From Pardosa pseudoannulata (taxonomy: Eukaryota; Arthropoda; Arachnida; Araneae; Lycosidae), in assembly GCA_032207245.1 (NCBI GenBank), contig CM063502.1, forward strand, positions 111,793,199 to 111,857,198: 64,000 nucleotides of DNA. Direction: 5' to 3'. Below are positions 45,729 to 58,090 of the stretch, in pieces. The number at the start of each line of letters is the position of its first letter. Positions within the stretch are counted from its first letter, which is position 1. Position numbers and translations under genes: made by a program. Below the pieces are notes generated by a model, which ran no database searches, was not told where the DNA came from, and was given only the letters and a program-made list of their open reading frames with translations.

Positions 45729-48371
45729 AAATAATGTTTGATTATAAATCAGAAAGTTTTGCATTTAAAATAAAATATTATTTACTACTATTTTCTAATC
45801 AATTTCAAATCAAATGTGTATGCTAATTAAAATTGTTACTAATAAAAAATATAGAAATTTTATACACATAAAATACGAAAAATTGCTTTATAAAAAAATA
45901 ATGTTTGATGATAAATCAGAAAATTTTCCATTTAAAATAAAATATTATTTACTACTATTTCCTAATCCGTTTCAAGTCAAATGTGTATACTAATTAAAAT
46001 TGTTACTAATAAAAAATATAGATGTTTTATAAACGTGAACTACGAAAAATTGCTTTATAAAAAAAAGATGTTTGATGAGAAATCAGAAAATTTTGCATTT
46101 AAAACAAAATATTATTTACTATTTCATAAGCCGTTTCAAATCAAATGTGTATATTAATTACAATTGTTACTAATAAAAAATATAGATCTTTTATAAACGT
46201 AAACTGCGAAAAATTGCTTTATAAAAAATGTTGTTTGATGATAAATTAGAACATTTTGCATTTAAAACAAAATATTATTTACTACTATTTACCCTAATCT
46301 GCTTCAAATCAAATGTGTATATTAATTAAAATTGTTACTAATAAAAAATATAGATCTTTTATAAACGTGAACTACGAAAATTGCTATATGAAAAATAATG
46401 TTTGATGATAAATCAGAAAATTTTGCATTTAAAACAAAATATTATTTAGTACTATTTACTAATACGTTTTAAATCAAATGTGTATATTAATTAAAATTGT
46501 TACCAATAAAAAATATAGATCTTTTATACACATAAAATACGAAAAATTGCTTTATAAAAAAATAATGTTTGATGATAAATCAGAAAATTTTCCATTTAAA
46601 ATAAAATATTATTTACTACTATTTCCTAATCAGTTTCAAGTCAAATGTGTATACTAATTAAAATTGTTACTAATAAAAAATATAGATCTTTTATAAACGT
46701 GAACTACGAAAAATTGCTTTATAAAAAAAGATGTTTGATGAGAAATCAGAAAATTTTGCATTTAAAACAAAATATTATTTACTATTTCCTAAGCCGTTTC
46801 AAATCAAATGTGTATATTAATTAAAATTGTTACTAATAAAAAATATAGATCTTTTATAAACGTGAACTACGAAAATTGCTATATGAAAAATAATGTTTGA
46901 TGATAAATCAGAAAATTTTGCATTTAAAACAAAATATTATTTAGTACTATTTACTAATACGTTTTAAATCAAATGTGTATATTAATTAAAATTGTTACCA
47001 ATAAAAAATATAGATCTTTTATAAACGTAAACTGCGAAAAATTGCTATATAAAAAATAATGTTTGATGATAAATCAGAAAATTTTGCATTTAAAACAAAA
47101 TATTATTTAGTACTGGTCACTAATCCGTTTTAAATCAAATGTGTATATTAATTAAAATTGTTATCAATAAAAAATATAGATCTTTTATAAACGTGAACTA
47201 CAAAACATTGCTTTATAAAAAAATGATGTTTGTTGGTAAATCAGAAAATTTTGCATTTAAAACAAAATATTATTTACTACTATTTCCTAATCCGTTTCAA
47301 ATCAATTGTGTATATTAATTAAAATTTTTACTAATAAAAAATATAGATTTTTATAAACTTGAACTACGAAAATTACTTTATAAAAAAAAATGTTTGATGA
47401 TAAATCAGAAAAATTTTGCATTTAAAACAAAATATTATTTACTATTTCCTAAGCCGTTTCAAATCAAATGTGTATATTAATTAAAATTGTTACTAATAAA
47501 AAATATAGATCTTTTATAAACGTAACGAAAAATTGCTTTATAAAAAATGTTGTTTGATGATAAATCAGAACATTTTGCATTTAAAACAAATATTATTTAC
47601 TACTATTTACCCTAATCTGCTTCAAATCAAATGTGTATATTAATTAAAATTGTTACTAATAAAAATATAGATCTTTTATAAACGTGAACTACGAAAAATT
47701 GCTTTATAAAAAATAATGTTTGATGATAAATCAGAAAATTTTGCATTTAAAAACAAAATATTATTTAGTACTATTTCCTAATCCGTTTTAAATCAAATGT
47801 GTATATTAATTAAAATTGTTACTAATAAAAAATATAGATCTTTTTTAAACGTAATAACTGCGAAAAATTGCTTATAAAAATAATGTTGATGATATAAATC
47901 AGAAAATTTTGCATTTAAAACAAAATATTATTTACTATTACTAATACGTTTTTAAATCAAATGTGTATATTAATTAAAATTGTTACCAATAAAAAATATA
48001 GATCTTTTATAAACGTAAACTGCGAAAAATTGCTATATAAAAAATAATGTTTGATGATAAATCAGAAAATTTTGCATTTAAAACAAAATATTATTTAGTA
48101 CTGGTCACTAATCCGTTTTAAATCAAATGTGTATATTAATTAAAATTGTTATCAATAAAAAATATAGATCTTTTATAAACGTGAACTACAAAACATTGCT
48201 TTATAAAAAAATGATGTTTGTTGGTAAATCAGAAAATTTTGCATTTAAAACAAAATATTATTTACTACTATTTCCTAATCCGTTTCAAATCAATTGTGTA
48301 TATTAATTAAAATTTTTACTAATAAAAAATATAGATTTTTATAAACTTGAACTACGAAAATTACTTTATAA
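45729..48371. repeat. ~165-bp satellite array, 16 units, higher-order organisation
   Basis: Units begin near 45729, 45899, 46064, 46224, 46386, 46560, 46727, 46889, 47054, 47220, 47386, 47545, 47713, 47882, 48043 and 48210. Each carries TGTTTGATGATAAATCAG, CATTTAAAACAAAATATTA, TCAAATGTGTATATTAATTA, and usually a BglII site (AGATCT) in TATAGATCTTTTATAAACG. Diagnostic variants give the order A B C D E, B C E F G, C D X E F G. Variant F is CTGGTCACTAATCCG and G is TGTTTGTTGGTAAATC; the F-G pair at 47054 and 48043 looks identical over about 330 bases. The unit is close to nucleosome-repeat length. No coding frame. Confidence 0.96.
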
Positions 48372-48934
48372 ATTTAAATCCTGTATGTTTTTCCACCTTT
48401 TTTCTTCAACACAAAGAAACAAATAGGAAATGCATTACTCTTCAAACTGCTCAAAGTATGAAAACTGTCTTTCTGAAGCTGTTATAAAATGAATAATAAC
48501 TCATTGTCTCTTCACTTTGAAAGAATATTTTATTTATTTAATGTAGGAAATACTATAGTGGTTAGTATCTTTGAACTTTTGACTGATCGTTATAAAAACA
48601 AAGAAAATACAGTGACAAAACTGTGTTACGAAACAAAGAATGTATCTTTCTTAAAGAAAACGTGCACATTATAAAAAATATCTTAAATAAAGACACATTA
48701 AAAGCATTTATATTCATCTTTTTCATTATATATGATTTATTTGAACTCGTTTGACCTGCCTTTTTCTAGAATTCAATAAGCCGTGAAATAAATGCCTCGA
48801 ACCTTACAAAATACAATTAATAACTTCGGAAAATAAGGCATTAATCTAGAAATAAATCTTAATATTTTCTTTACGGAAAAAGACTGTAATAATATCCTTT
48901 TTAAAAATTTAAAAGAGAGAAAAAAAAAGTTCTC
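48372..48934. other. Non-coding stretch
   Basis: A 61-codon frame at 48489-48674 has no recognised domain. Confidence 0.5.
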
Positions 48935-49190
48935 TGAAGTCACTCATCGTAACCAAAGCAATATTTCGTTCTGTTAGTCAGATTAACTTGAAATAAAAAT
49001 AGATCGGACATCCCTTCACCGGAAGGAGGTATTTTTCTTTTCACTCTCGTGTTTTCTCAGGGGTCACATTTTCTTGATTCGCGGCAGGAGAGATTGAAGA
49101 GATGTTATAAAATATGTAATATCAGAGATTAAAATAAGTTAGTAAGAAACAAGATATGTTAAGAATTATACTAAAATAATCACTGAGTAG
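48935..49190. repeat. Diverged segmental duplication, copy A
   Basis: Shares with 50385-50740, in order: CGTAACCAAAGCAATATTT, TGTTAGT, AATAAAAATAGATCGGAC, CACCGGAAG, GTATTTTTCTT, TCGTGTTTT, GCAGGAG, and an AATAATCACTGA-type block. Identity is moderate. The copies lie about 1.45 kb apart in the same orientation. Confidence 0.7.
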
Positions 49191-49306
49191 GTGAATACGT
49201 CGTTATTTTAAGTTTAAATATACCATGAAATACATAAGTATATGGATATAATTACAACTGCTTTTTCATAACTGTCTTTCTAAACGAATTAAGTAAATAT
49301 GATTAA

Positions 49307-49803
49307 CCCCTTGCTTGTGGAATATATCTGAGAAAAACGTGCAAAAAATGGAATTTTTTCTCTTTAATTTCGTTCGTTATCATCATCAAAATGTTAGAAA
49401 TAGATTATTTTTGAAAAAAATTAAACGAAATAACTACTACAGTAATTTTTGCTCAAATTACAGCAAAATAAATCAAATGACATAATCTTCTGGATAAATA
49501 TATTAAACTAATACAACAGTATTATTATATGTATCAACTGTCATGAATTACATGTCCCTCAGATTCCTTTGAATTTCACAAATCTTTCACCGTATCCGAG
49601 AAATAGCGACAAATGACGTGAAATTGCCAAATGTTTCACGTGAAAGAATATCTATTTATTGGAAAAATGGCAAATAAAATATTATGCATTAGACCAACTG
49701 ATATCGGGATTCACATAATTAAACTACCGTTTTTTCCCTTGCCTGAATTCAGATCGGGCATTTCAAAATTGTCGCATTTGTATTGCTTGAACTAGGCAAA
49801 GGA
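49307..49803. mobile_element. Possible TTAA-flanked element (497 bp), weak
   Basis: TTAA at 49303-49306 and 49804-49807 flank ends CCCCTTGCTTGTGG and, inward from the right, TCCTTTGCCTAGTT, an imperfect match. TTAA is frequent in this AT-rich DNA, so chance is a real alternative. Confidence 0.3.
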
Positions 49804-49849
49804 TTAAATCCAAATCAAACGAAAGTAAATGTTGGCAATGGATTGTAAG

Positions 49850-50380
49850 TCTAGGTTTTAAAATTTATACATGAACACAGATTTATAAAATAATTTTAAA
49901 ATAATCACTGCTTGAAGAAAACCCCATTGAATAAAATTTAAGAGCGTCATCAACTTTTAATAAGACAAATGTCTGCATATTCTCAGCTACTGTTGGTTAA
50001 ATAGCTATGTAAGTGCTGGAAGTGATTGATGAGAGTATAATTCATAGTTATTACATGAAAGCAGATCTGTTATGAGTAATTATAAAATAACAACTACACG
50101 GAAAAAATACTTATAGAATCAAATACAGACATAATTTTGAATATGCCAAAGATACAGGTATATCCACACTTACTGTTCTTTAAATAAATATGTAAGTTAT
50201 GGAGAATGTTTTGGGACAGCATCTTATAAGGTGTTATAAGAACAGAAATCTGTTAATTTAAAAATGATCCTAATTGGGTATAGTAGATGAGCCCAAAATC
50301 TTAATACTTTGTTTCTCGAAAAGTACTGTTAGAGATTGTAGTAATTTTCATTTTTTTAAAAAAAAATAAGAGTAAAATAA
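49850..50380. repeat. Diverged low-order repeats of the 49-51.7 kb region
   Basis: A block of the type ATGTAAGTGCTGGAAGTG, GAGAGTA, AGTTATTACA.GAA, ATCTGTTA, AAAATAACCACT recurs near 50005, 50195, 50650, 51095 and 51555 at 190-460-base spacing with strong divergence. It looks like an old tandem family now broken by insertions. Confidence 0.5.
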
Positions 50381-50384
50381 TTCT

Positions 50385-50740
50385 TCGAAATTGCTTCTTG
50401 TAACCAAAGCCATATTTTGCCTGTTAGTAAATTTAAATTAAAATAAAAATAAATCGGACCTTCCTGCACCGGAAGTTAGTATTTTTCTTCTTACTATATC
50501 GTGTTTTAGATGGGATTTCATTTTCTAGATATGCAGTAGGAGGTTGGTGGTTTGGTGGGTTGGTTTGGAGCTCTATGGTCTGCTGTTTTACTACACGAGG
50601 GCTAACGAGACAGAGACCTACTACTTAACAGCTGATTCACCCCTCTGAGTTACTTAAATGCTGGAAGTGTTTGGGGAGAGTAGACTTCTGAGTTATTACA
50701 GAAAGAAAAATCTGTTAGAAATAATCCTAAAATAACCACT
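50385..50740. repeat. Diverged segmental duplication, copy B, interrupted by a SINE-1 tail
   Basis: Matches copy A (48935-49190) up to GCAGTAGGAGG at about 50543. It is then interrupted by a SINE-1 fragment to about 50645 and resumes with the AATAACCACTGA block near 50735. The insertion therefore postdates the duplication. Confidence 0.65.
50543..50645 (-). mobile_element. SINE-1 3' fragment
   Basis: GGTTGGTTTGGAGCTCTATGG, ACACGAGGGCTAACGAGAC and GACCTACTACTTAA are the reverse complement of the SINE-1 tail and body; the tRNA-like head is missing. Confidence 0.75.
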
Positions 50741-51248
50741 GAATTAAAAATATAATTTGAAATCAAATACTGGCATCTCATTAATCTTAACTATACCATG
50801 AAAAAGATTTTGGTACAATCACAGTTACAGTTCCATTCATTAGTATCCATTCGCTGTTTTTTCTGTATCGCATAAATGATTCCAGTTGTTTCTAAGAGAA
50901 GGCTTCTGATGGTTGGATGGAAGGACACTTCTGATTTGTTCTAAAATAACTATTATATGTAAAAATGAATCAAAAATGAAATATAGTTTATTGTTATTTT
51001 TTAAATTACTATGTGAGATATTTGTACACACTGCTCTCCCCGAAAGTTGATTGCTGTAGTCACAGCTGCTTTTCTCCAAACATTTATGCAAATGGTGGCA
51101 GGGAATGGGAATTGTAGGCTTCTGAGTCATTGCAGGAAGATAGAAATGTTAAATATAATTCTTAAATAATCACTACATGGACTATATCCTTAGGATCAAG
51201 TATTGATATGTGCTGAAATACACGGAGACAAGCATATCACTAACTGTG

Positions 51249-51533
51249 GAAAATAGGGCTTGAAATAATGGCATTAAACGCTCGAAAAGGGGTGGATTTC
51301 GAATGTTTTAATAACGATAGTATTTTTCGTTGTGATATGAAGCATATATATACCAATTTATTTTAGCATCCGATCGATAGTTCAACAGACGATAAACTTT
51401 ACTCGCATTTAATTTTGCTAACCCTAACTCTTCAAGAATCTAATAGTATGCTTCTATCCCTTCAAGGACCAACCGCTTCATAAATTCGAGGAGTTCTATC
51501 GACATATAACTTAGGCTATTTTTATATAGGGGA
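51249..51533 (-). mobile_element. Helitron-like element, copy 4, 3'-truncated
   Basis: On the minus strand it starts TCCCCTATATAAAAATAGCC after an A (complement of T51534). It contains both internal blocks: the GATGCTAAAATAAATTGGTA region shared with copy 3, and the ATTCGAAATCCACC region shared with copies 1 and 2. It stops at about 51249 without the CTAG end. It therefore best preserves the ancestral interior. Confidence 0.75.
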
Positions 51534-51775
51534 TGCCGGTATTTATGTGCGAGAGTATGTTATTGAGATATTAAAGAAAAACAAACCTGTTAAAAATAAT
51601 TCTTATGCGTGGAATATTACAAATAAATGTAGACGTATATGTTAAAGGAATACGTAGGTATTATTTTACTACATTTACGTTTTCCGTCCTTTCATAATCT
51701 TGATTTCCACATAATGATAGTTATACTTATTTTTATAGACTATTATAAATAAAATCGATCACAAAGAATGATATT

Positions 51776-52260
51776 AAAAAAAAAAGTAAAAGAAAAAAAA
51801 AAAAAAACAAAAAAATCAACCAGAAAACAAGAAAATAAAAAAATAATGATTTAATGAAAAAGGAAAAATAATAAATATAAAAAAAAAAAAAAACAAAAAA
51901 AAAACAAAAAAAAATCAAAAAAAAAAAGAATACAAACAAATATCAAAACTAAAAAATATAAAAAAAAGAAAAGCTTCCGGAAACAAAAACACCAACAACC
52001 GAAACAACCACCAGATAACAAAAAATCCACCGAAAAAACAAACAAAAACCGAGCCAAAAACCAAAATACTAAGAAAAAAACAAAATTCAAAAACTCATAA
52101 AAATTGCAACTAATTCAACAAAAACCAAAACAAGAAAACGGGCATCAAAGGATAAAAAAAAAAAAAAATCAAAACAAAAGAAATATAATAACAAAAGAAA
52201 AAAAAAATAAAAAAACAAAAAATAAAAAAAAAAAAAAAAAAAAAAATATAAATAAAATTA
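51776..52260. repeat. Low-complexity A-rich tract, A/C-biased on the plus strand
   Basis: Nearly 500 bases of A runs broken mostly by single C, less often G or T. The stretch 51980-52140 is almost free of T. The minus-strand frames through it encode only Phe-rich low-complexity peptides and are not genes. It is either an unusual simple repeat or poorly resolved poly-A sequence. Confidence 0.95.
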
Positions 52261-55200
52261 TTTTTTCTTTATTTCTAAGAAAAAACTTCTTAATAATATA
52301 TTCCAAAGAATGCATTAACAATAAAAAAAAGATTATTTTTATTAAGTGTATAAAAATAATTAATACTCTTTTTTATTTTATTTTTATAAAAAAAAAAGTT
52401 TAATAACTTCGTAAATAATAATTTTAGAAATTGAGTCTTAAAAATAAAATTTCATGAGTTTTTATAAATATAATCTTAATAAAATCTATTCAAAACATAT
52501 GTGTTACGCATAATATATTAAAATATAAATAGCAAATATTTGATTATTTACTAGTTTTTTAAACTTAATAGAAATATTACTATTTAAGTTAAAAAATATG
52601 ATTAATCGAATGAGATGGTCTATTAAAATTGTAAAGGAAAAATGTTTTGAATTTGACAATAAAAAGAATTTATCTATTCGTCATCGTTAGGAATTTTAAA
52701 AGTAATCTTTATAACAAATAAAGATTTTATTTCTTAAATATGGAAAAGAAATATTTTTTTAAGTAACGAAAAACCATAAAACACAAATCAAAATCACAAT
52801 GACAAAATTATAAATTATATCAGATACTCGATAAATTGTTGGATTTTTGGTAAGATTGCTATCTACCTTCGTCAAAATAATAGCTTATTACAAAAATAAC
52901 AACTAAAAACTGCTTTCCAAAAAAATCTTAATATAAAATATCTATTTAGCCTTTACATTAAAAAATAGCATGATTTATCAAATCCTTCGATATAATTTTG
53001 ATTTTATTTTTAGAAAAAAATGAGTAAAGTTTAACAATCTACACTATTTCTTGAATAGTTTTGGAGATAATAATTTACTTCATTTGATAAAATGCGTAAA
53101 AATATGAATTGTTCGAGCCGTATAAATGACTAATATGCTTTTAAAGGGAGACATGTTGCTGCAATTTTATGCCCTCTATGTTAACGTTTATAAAGGAAAT
53201 GAAAGCAACTTAAAAATCTAAAGAAATCATTTAATAATCTTTATATAGTATAAGGCTATTACATATTTACTGATTTTACGAAATAAAAGGTTTGCAGTAC
53301 TTCTAAAAGTTTGTGTTCGTGTTTATGTTATCTAAAATTTGAGGACACTAAATTTTATATGGGATATTTGGCACACAAGAAAATTCATATCTAACAGTTA
53401 TCAAGCATTTAACTCTTATTTCAATAATACTTTCTATAATTTAAATCCTTGAAGTAAATGAGTTCAGTAAGATTTTAAACTGTAAAAAACTTGCGTAATT
53501 TAAAACTTGTAAATTATGCCTATGTATATCTTCAATATCGTCGTACGGTATTTTCTGAGAAGTTTATTATTGGTATTTAAAATTAAAAAAAAGGAAACTA
53601 AAATGATCTTTCCAAAATTAATGTGAATTTAATTTCGTACATAAAATAATAATTTTGATTTCCAAAGGAAATGCTTCAATTTTAATAAAACAATCCATGT
53701 ATACCTAAAACTATCGTAAAATGTGTTTTCATGATTATAAAGGAAATATTTAAAATTTCTCAATTCATATTAGCCCCTTTAAATCCTAATTGACGAATCA
53801 AGATAGCAACTCATATATTATTTTTTCTAATATTTCAATACATCATTTAGAATTTATTCTCATTCTAATATAACACATTCTCTAATATAAACACTATGCG
53901 AGCTTCTGTTAAAACATTAAAGTTCTATAGATAGTACACTATATATGAATGTGATATTCTTGAGCTTTCGAGAAATCCAATTAATAACCTCACTCTATCT
54001 TTCAAGCGTAAGATCTTAAGACTTTGATACGTTCAAGTCTTTTGTTATGACACCATGAAATTTCTCAAATACCCACAGCTATTGTGCCTTACGTTGTATT
54101 GTCAAAGATTGTTAAGATATTCATTACATCATATCAATATGTTATCGCATCTTAGCGTGAGTAATGGATATTAAATGCAAATAATACTTTCTAGAGAAGT
54201 ATGTTTCTCAAGTATATGCAAATATTTTTGAAGATAAATCCTGGGTTATCAAGCAGTTTACTTTTTCAAGGAATTGGATTCATTAAGTTTCCTTAACTGG
54301 AAATGAATTTATAGAATAATTGAAGAAAAGTGAAACTATTTTTCTTAATTGTTTTAAAGTAAATAAAGTAAAAAAAATAAAAGTAAACAAAGTTATTTCA
54401 GGTATCAGTGAGGTTTGAGTAGTGTTTAATATTTTATATTTATAAAAGAGCTTTATTTTCTAAATTAAGTAGGAATATATTAGGAGAAAATTTTCAGTGG
54501 ATCATACATAAATATTTATTTCATTCTAATTTATTCAGTAAAACATTTCGGTTCAATTTATCTATAATTATATTGCATAAATATAATTTAGTATAAATCG
54601 TGAGTGTATATAAATATTAAATTACATTTTAAAATAAACCTTTCGGTATATTATATAAAACACTCTTCAAACTGTATAACATTACAAGCGAAGAAAATAT
54701 TTTAAGGAATTCGGATATTAATACCATGAGTTAAATGTGAGTTTTAATAAGAATTTCTGAAATAGAATATATCTCCTCCTACATTCAAAAGAATTTTCAC
54801 AAATTTACTAATTTTATCGTATTTCTATAATAATATACTAAATGCTGAGAGATATAATTTTATAAATAAACTGTTACAAAGATAATCATTAAAGTAATTA
54901 TTACTAAGAAACCTTAAAAGTAGATTAACAGAACAAGTGAAACTATTTTTTATTTATTCTATTCAGGAATAATAGGAGAAAAGATGAAATTTTTAGTGCA
55001 TTAACTATACATTATTATTATACAGCATTAAATTTTAATAGATTCACAGCGTAATAACAGTTATTTTAAATACAAAATTTACAGATTCTAATTATTACAG
55101 ATCTAACAATTTCGAGTATGAAGGTATGGTACAATATGTATAACATGGATAGCTCAGACTAATATCTATTTGTAATCATATGAAGTTATGCACATAAACT

Positions 55201-55325
55201 TCAATGTAGTTAGAATAAATTTTCTAATTAATGGATGGGTTTAGCTTAAAAAAAATTGAAATATAATGCCAAGATCAGAACAGAGGGTTTCATTTTTACA
55301 GTACGAACAAACTGCATTGAAATAA
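52261..55325. other. AT-rich non-coding stretch
   Basis: About 3 kb with no recognisable repeat, RNA gene or coding signal. Confidence 0.6.
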
Positions 55326-55334
55326 ATGCATGCA

Positions 55335-55714
55335 ATATGCAGGGTGTTTATAATTAAATTTTAAGCTTCAAAGAGGTATTAAAAAAACACCGATTAGAAT
55401 AACGTCAAATTTGAAGGAATATTATTGAAGAAGGGGGAAAACCTATGACATAAGAAACAAAAGTAGGTCCAAATTTTAGCAACAGATGGCGCTGTATGCG
55501 TCAGAATTTCTACTTTAAGACTACTTTCTTCACATTTCCTTTACATTTTCTGACGCTTTCAGCGCCATCTGTTCCTAAAATTTGCATCTAATTTTTTTAC
55601 TATAGGATACGTTTTCCTCTTTTTTCAATAATATTCCGTTCATATTTGACATCATTCTGATCAGTGGTTATTTTTTTATAGCATTTTGAAACCTAAACTT
55701 TGATATGTATAGAT
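55335..55714. mobile_element. Foldback MITE with ~154-bp inverted arms
   Basis: Bases 55355-55508 and 55548-55702 are inverted copies of each other with many small differences; the best-conserved core is AACAGATGGCGCTG / CAGCGCCATCTGTT. A loop of about 39 bases separates them. ATGCATGCA occurs at 55326-55334 and 55715-55723 and may be a 9-bp target-site duplication, which would fit a Mutator-like element. ATGCATGC is itself palindromic, so chance or membership of the terminal repeat cannot be excluded. No coding frame. Confidence 0.8.
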
Positions 55715-55723
55715 ATGCATGCA

Positions 55724-57480
55724 TAATTATATATATATATATAAACATTGAAAAAATATAAATTTCTGAGTGCATAAACTTATTGCTTTGACCTTAAAAG
55801 AATACTTTTTTTCATCTAAAAAAATACTTAATAAATTAAAATATTTTCTAAAAACAATTAATTATTCATTTATTATAAACAAAATCCGTAGGATGAAATA
55901 TAAGATACGTCAGAGCACGCCCATTTTATTTAGAGTTACTTAATTTTCTCGTTGTGTTAAGAAGTAAGAAAATTTTAAATTTCTCCACTTTCAATATATC
56001 TGAATTAAAACAGATCCTAACATTTATAAACATTTACAGTAACTCATTAAGGTAAAATCCGTCATTGATATTGATCTAAAAATATTACCTTAGACTCTTA
56101 CAAACTAATCTGATATCAAGTGAAGTTTTTTTGTAGACCTCATTCATCTCAATACTTCCTCCAGAACTGCAGTAAAACTGAATGACATATCTCAAGCAGT
56201 TTTTCAGCTGAATTTAGATTGTGCTTTTAATATGTATATTACCCCAAAAATGGTGTTACATTTATCTACCACAACAATGGAAGGTTAATGTCTTACAATA
56301 TAATTATATATAAATATATAAATTTAGTCAAGAAATGCTAATTAAACTTACTGTTATGGATTGTAGAAATTTTCCTTCAAACTGATCAATATAAACTATC
56401 TGAAGATTAAACAAAATCTAGAAAGTTAATTTATAAATGCATTTCGTTAAGTACATTTCGCTATTTTCTAAAGTTATCTTATTTGAAAAATTTAAGATCA
56501 GTTTTTCACTCTACACAGACACTGATTGAATATGCAGACCTTGACTTACCCGTTATTCCGAATTTTTAATGTTAATTGCAAGATAATCCCCACTGAGGGT
56601 AATAATTGCGATTTCTCCCTAAAGTTTAGAACCAAGAAAGCAAAACTTTTTCGCTCGAGGTAATTTAATAGCGACAGTTTTAAGATGCTAAGATCATGCC
56701 AAGATCAAAAGAAAGAAAATAAATGAAATTAAATTTTTGAAAAAAAGTAATCGAGATTCCCAAAGGCTCTAGTTGTGTTTTCCCTTTTACTACAGTAAAA
56801 ATTAACATCAAGATTTTAACTCTTTAAAAGGAATTTACACGCTATGGATATATGTGCTCTAATGCATATGTAAATTTAAAAAAAACAAAGGAGCAATCAG
56901 ACTGGAATAAAATTTACAAAGGTTAATATTAAAATACCTACTCAAAATAAAAAGTAATTTAAGACTATTTTGTATAAATGATCAGAAATTCACAACAAAG
57001 ATACATAGTCGAGTGCAGTCGAGACAGACAGACATATAGTAAACAGAGTAATATGATTGGAATATCTATAAGTCTACTGATGAGTCATGCAATAATGTAT
57101 GCCTGTTGACGATGTGTTATAATAGAGTTTTTTTGAATGAGCTGAAGATTACTCAAAATTTGACACTGATTACTTGAAAGGGATATTTATTTACTTCAAT
57201 ACTTCTATCACAGAGAAACGTATGTTTGAGGAGAGCGATACGAGGTTAAAGCAGGTGTTAAATTAGATATTTTTAAACATAAGGAATTAAAAGACTTATA
57301 CGGAATACAACAACGCAACTAGATGATAATCACTTCTATTTATTGACTGCTGTTCGAGTATTATGACACAAATAGAGTAATTCAAAGAGTTAATGAAGAA
57401 CTCCTGTAGAATATTCATTCATTTATTTTACAAAGTGCTATATGTTCAAAAGTATTACATGAACAAATATCAGTGATATT
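55724..57480. other. AT-rich non-coding stretch
   Basis: Contains a short TA run at 55728-55742 and a slightly GC-richer block at 56560-56700 with homeodomain-type cores. No gene seen. Confidence 0.55.
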
Positions 57481-58090
57481 TGAAAACTACCGCAAACTGG
57501 ACATGTTTTCTGCGCACGTTACAAATGACCTATGTGCGCTGCATGAGTCACACGACACATGCCAAGGCTGTATGAACCGTTGTATATAAGCAATTTTTCT
57601 TCTGTGAGAAGGATGACTGGTGTAAGTTCTCCAGGTATATAGCATTTATTGTTTCCAAACTGACTCTACGTTCAAGGGATGAAATTATGTCTTTTAACAG
57701 AAAGGAAATTAAGTGGAAATTGGAAAAATTAAGTTTGCTGATAACTGAACGATGAACTTTTGCAGCACTAGGTCGACCAGAGAAGATGACTTCGATTTGT
57801 TCACTTAGATTCCCCCCCCCTTTCAAGTCACCTGCTTTAACATTCACGATTTCGGCATATAAGCGGACTTTGTTTATGAAACCCCTATTAAAAAGAGCTC
57901 AATGAATGGGTCCAGCTATAGTGATTACTGTCGACAAAATGACACTGTATAAAGTGAGGAACGAGTTCAACTATCATCTGGACGTGTGTCATGTGACCCA
58001 AGATGTACAAATTAAATTGTATAGTATGCACTGAAATTTGTAGGTTGCAGTTATTTTCATGCATCACTTGTATTTGCACGTGTTATACTT
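57481..58090. other. GC-richer block with two unremarkable minus-strand frames
   Basis: Frames of 99 codons (57548-57847, GTG start) and 63 codons (57888-58079) lie on the minus strand, with a C run at 57812-57821. Neither shows a recognisable domain, signal peptide or splice context. They may be relics or composition effects. Confidence 0.3.

Noticed and set aside
45729..48371. CRISPR-like regular repeat array
   Set aside because: Units are contiguous ~165-bp monomers with no unique spacers; a eukaryotic satellite.
51733..52403. Overlapping frames of 68, 79 and 99 codons
   Set aside because: Phe-rich or Lys/Asn-rich low-complexity translations of the A-rich tract.
57548..57847. 99-codon minus-strand frame
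   Set aside because: GTG start, no recognised domain, crosses a homopolymer run; kept only as a descriptive note.
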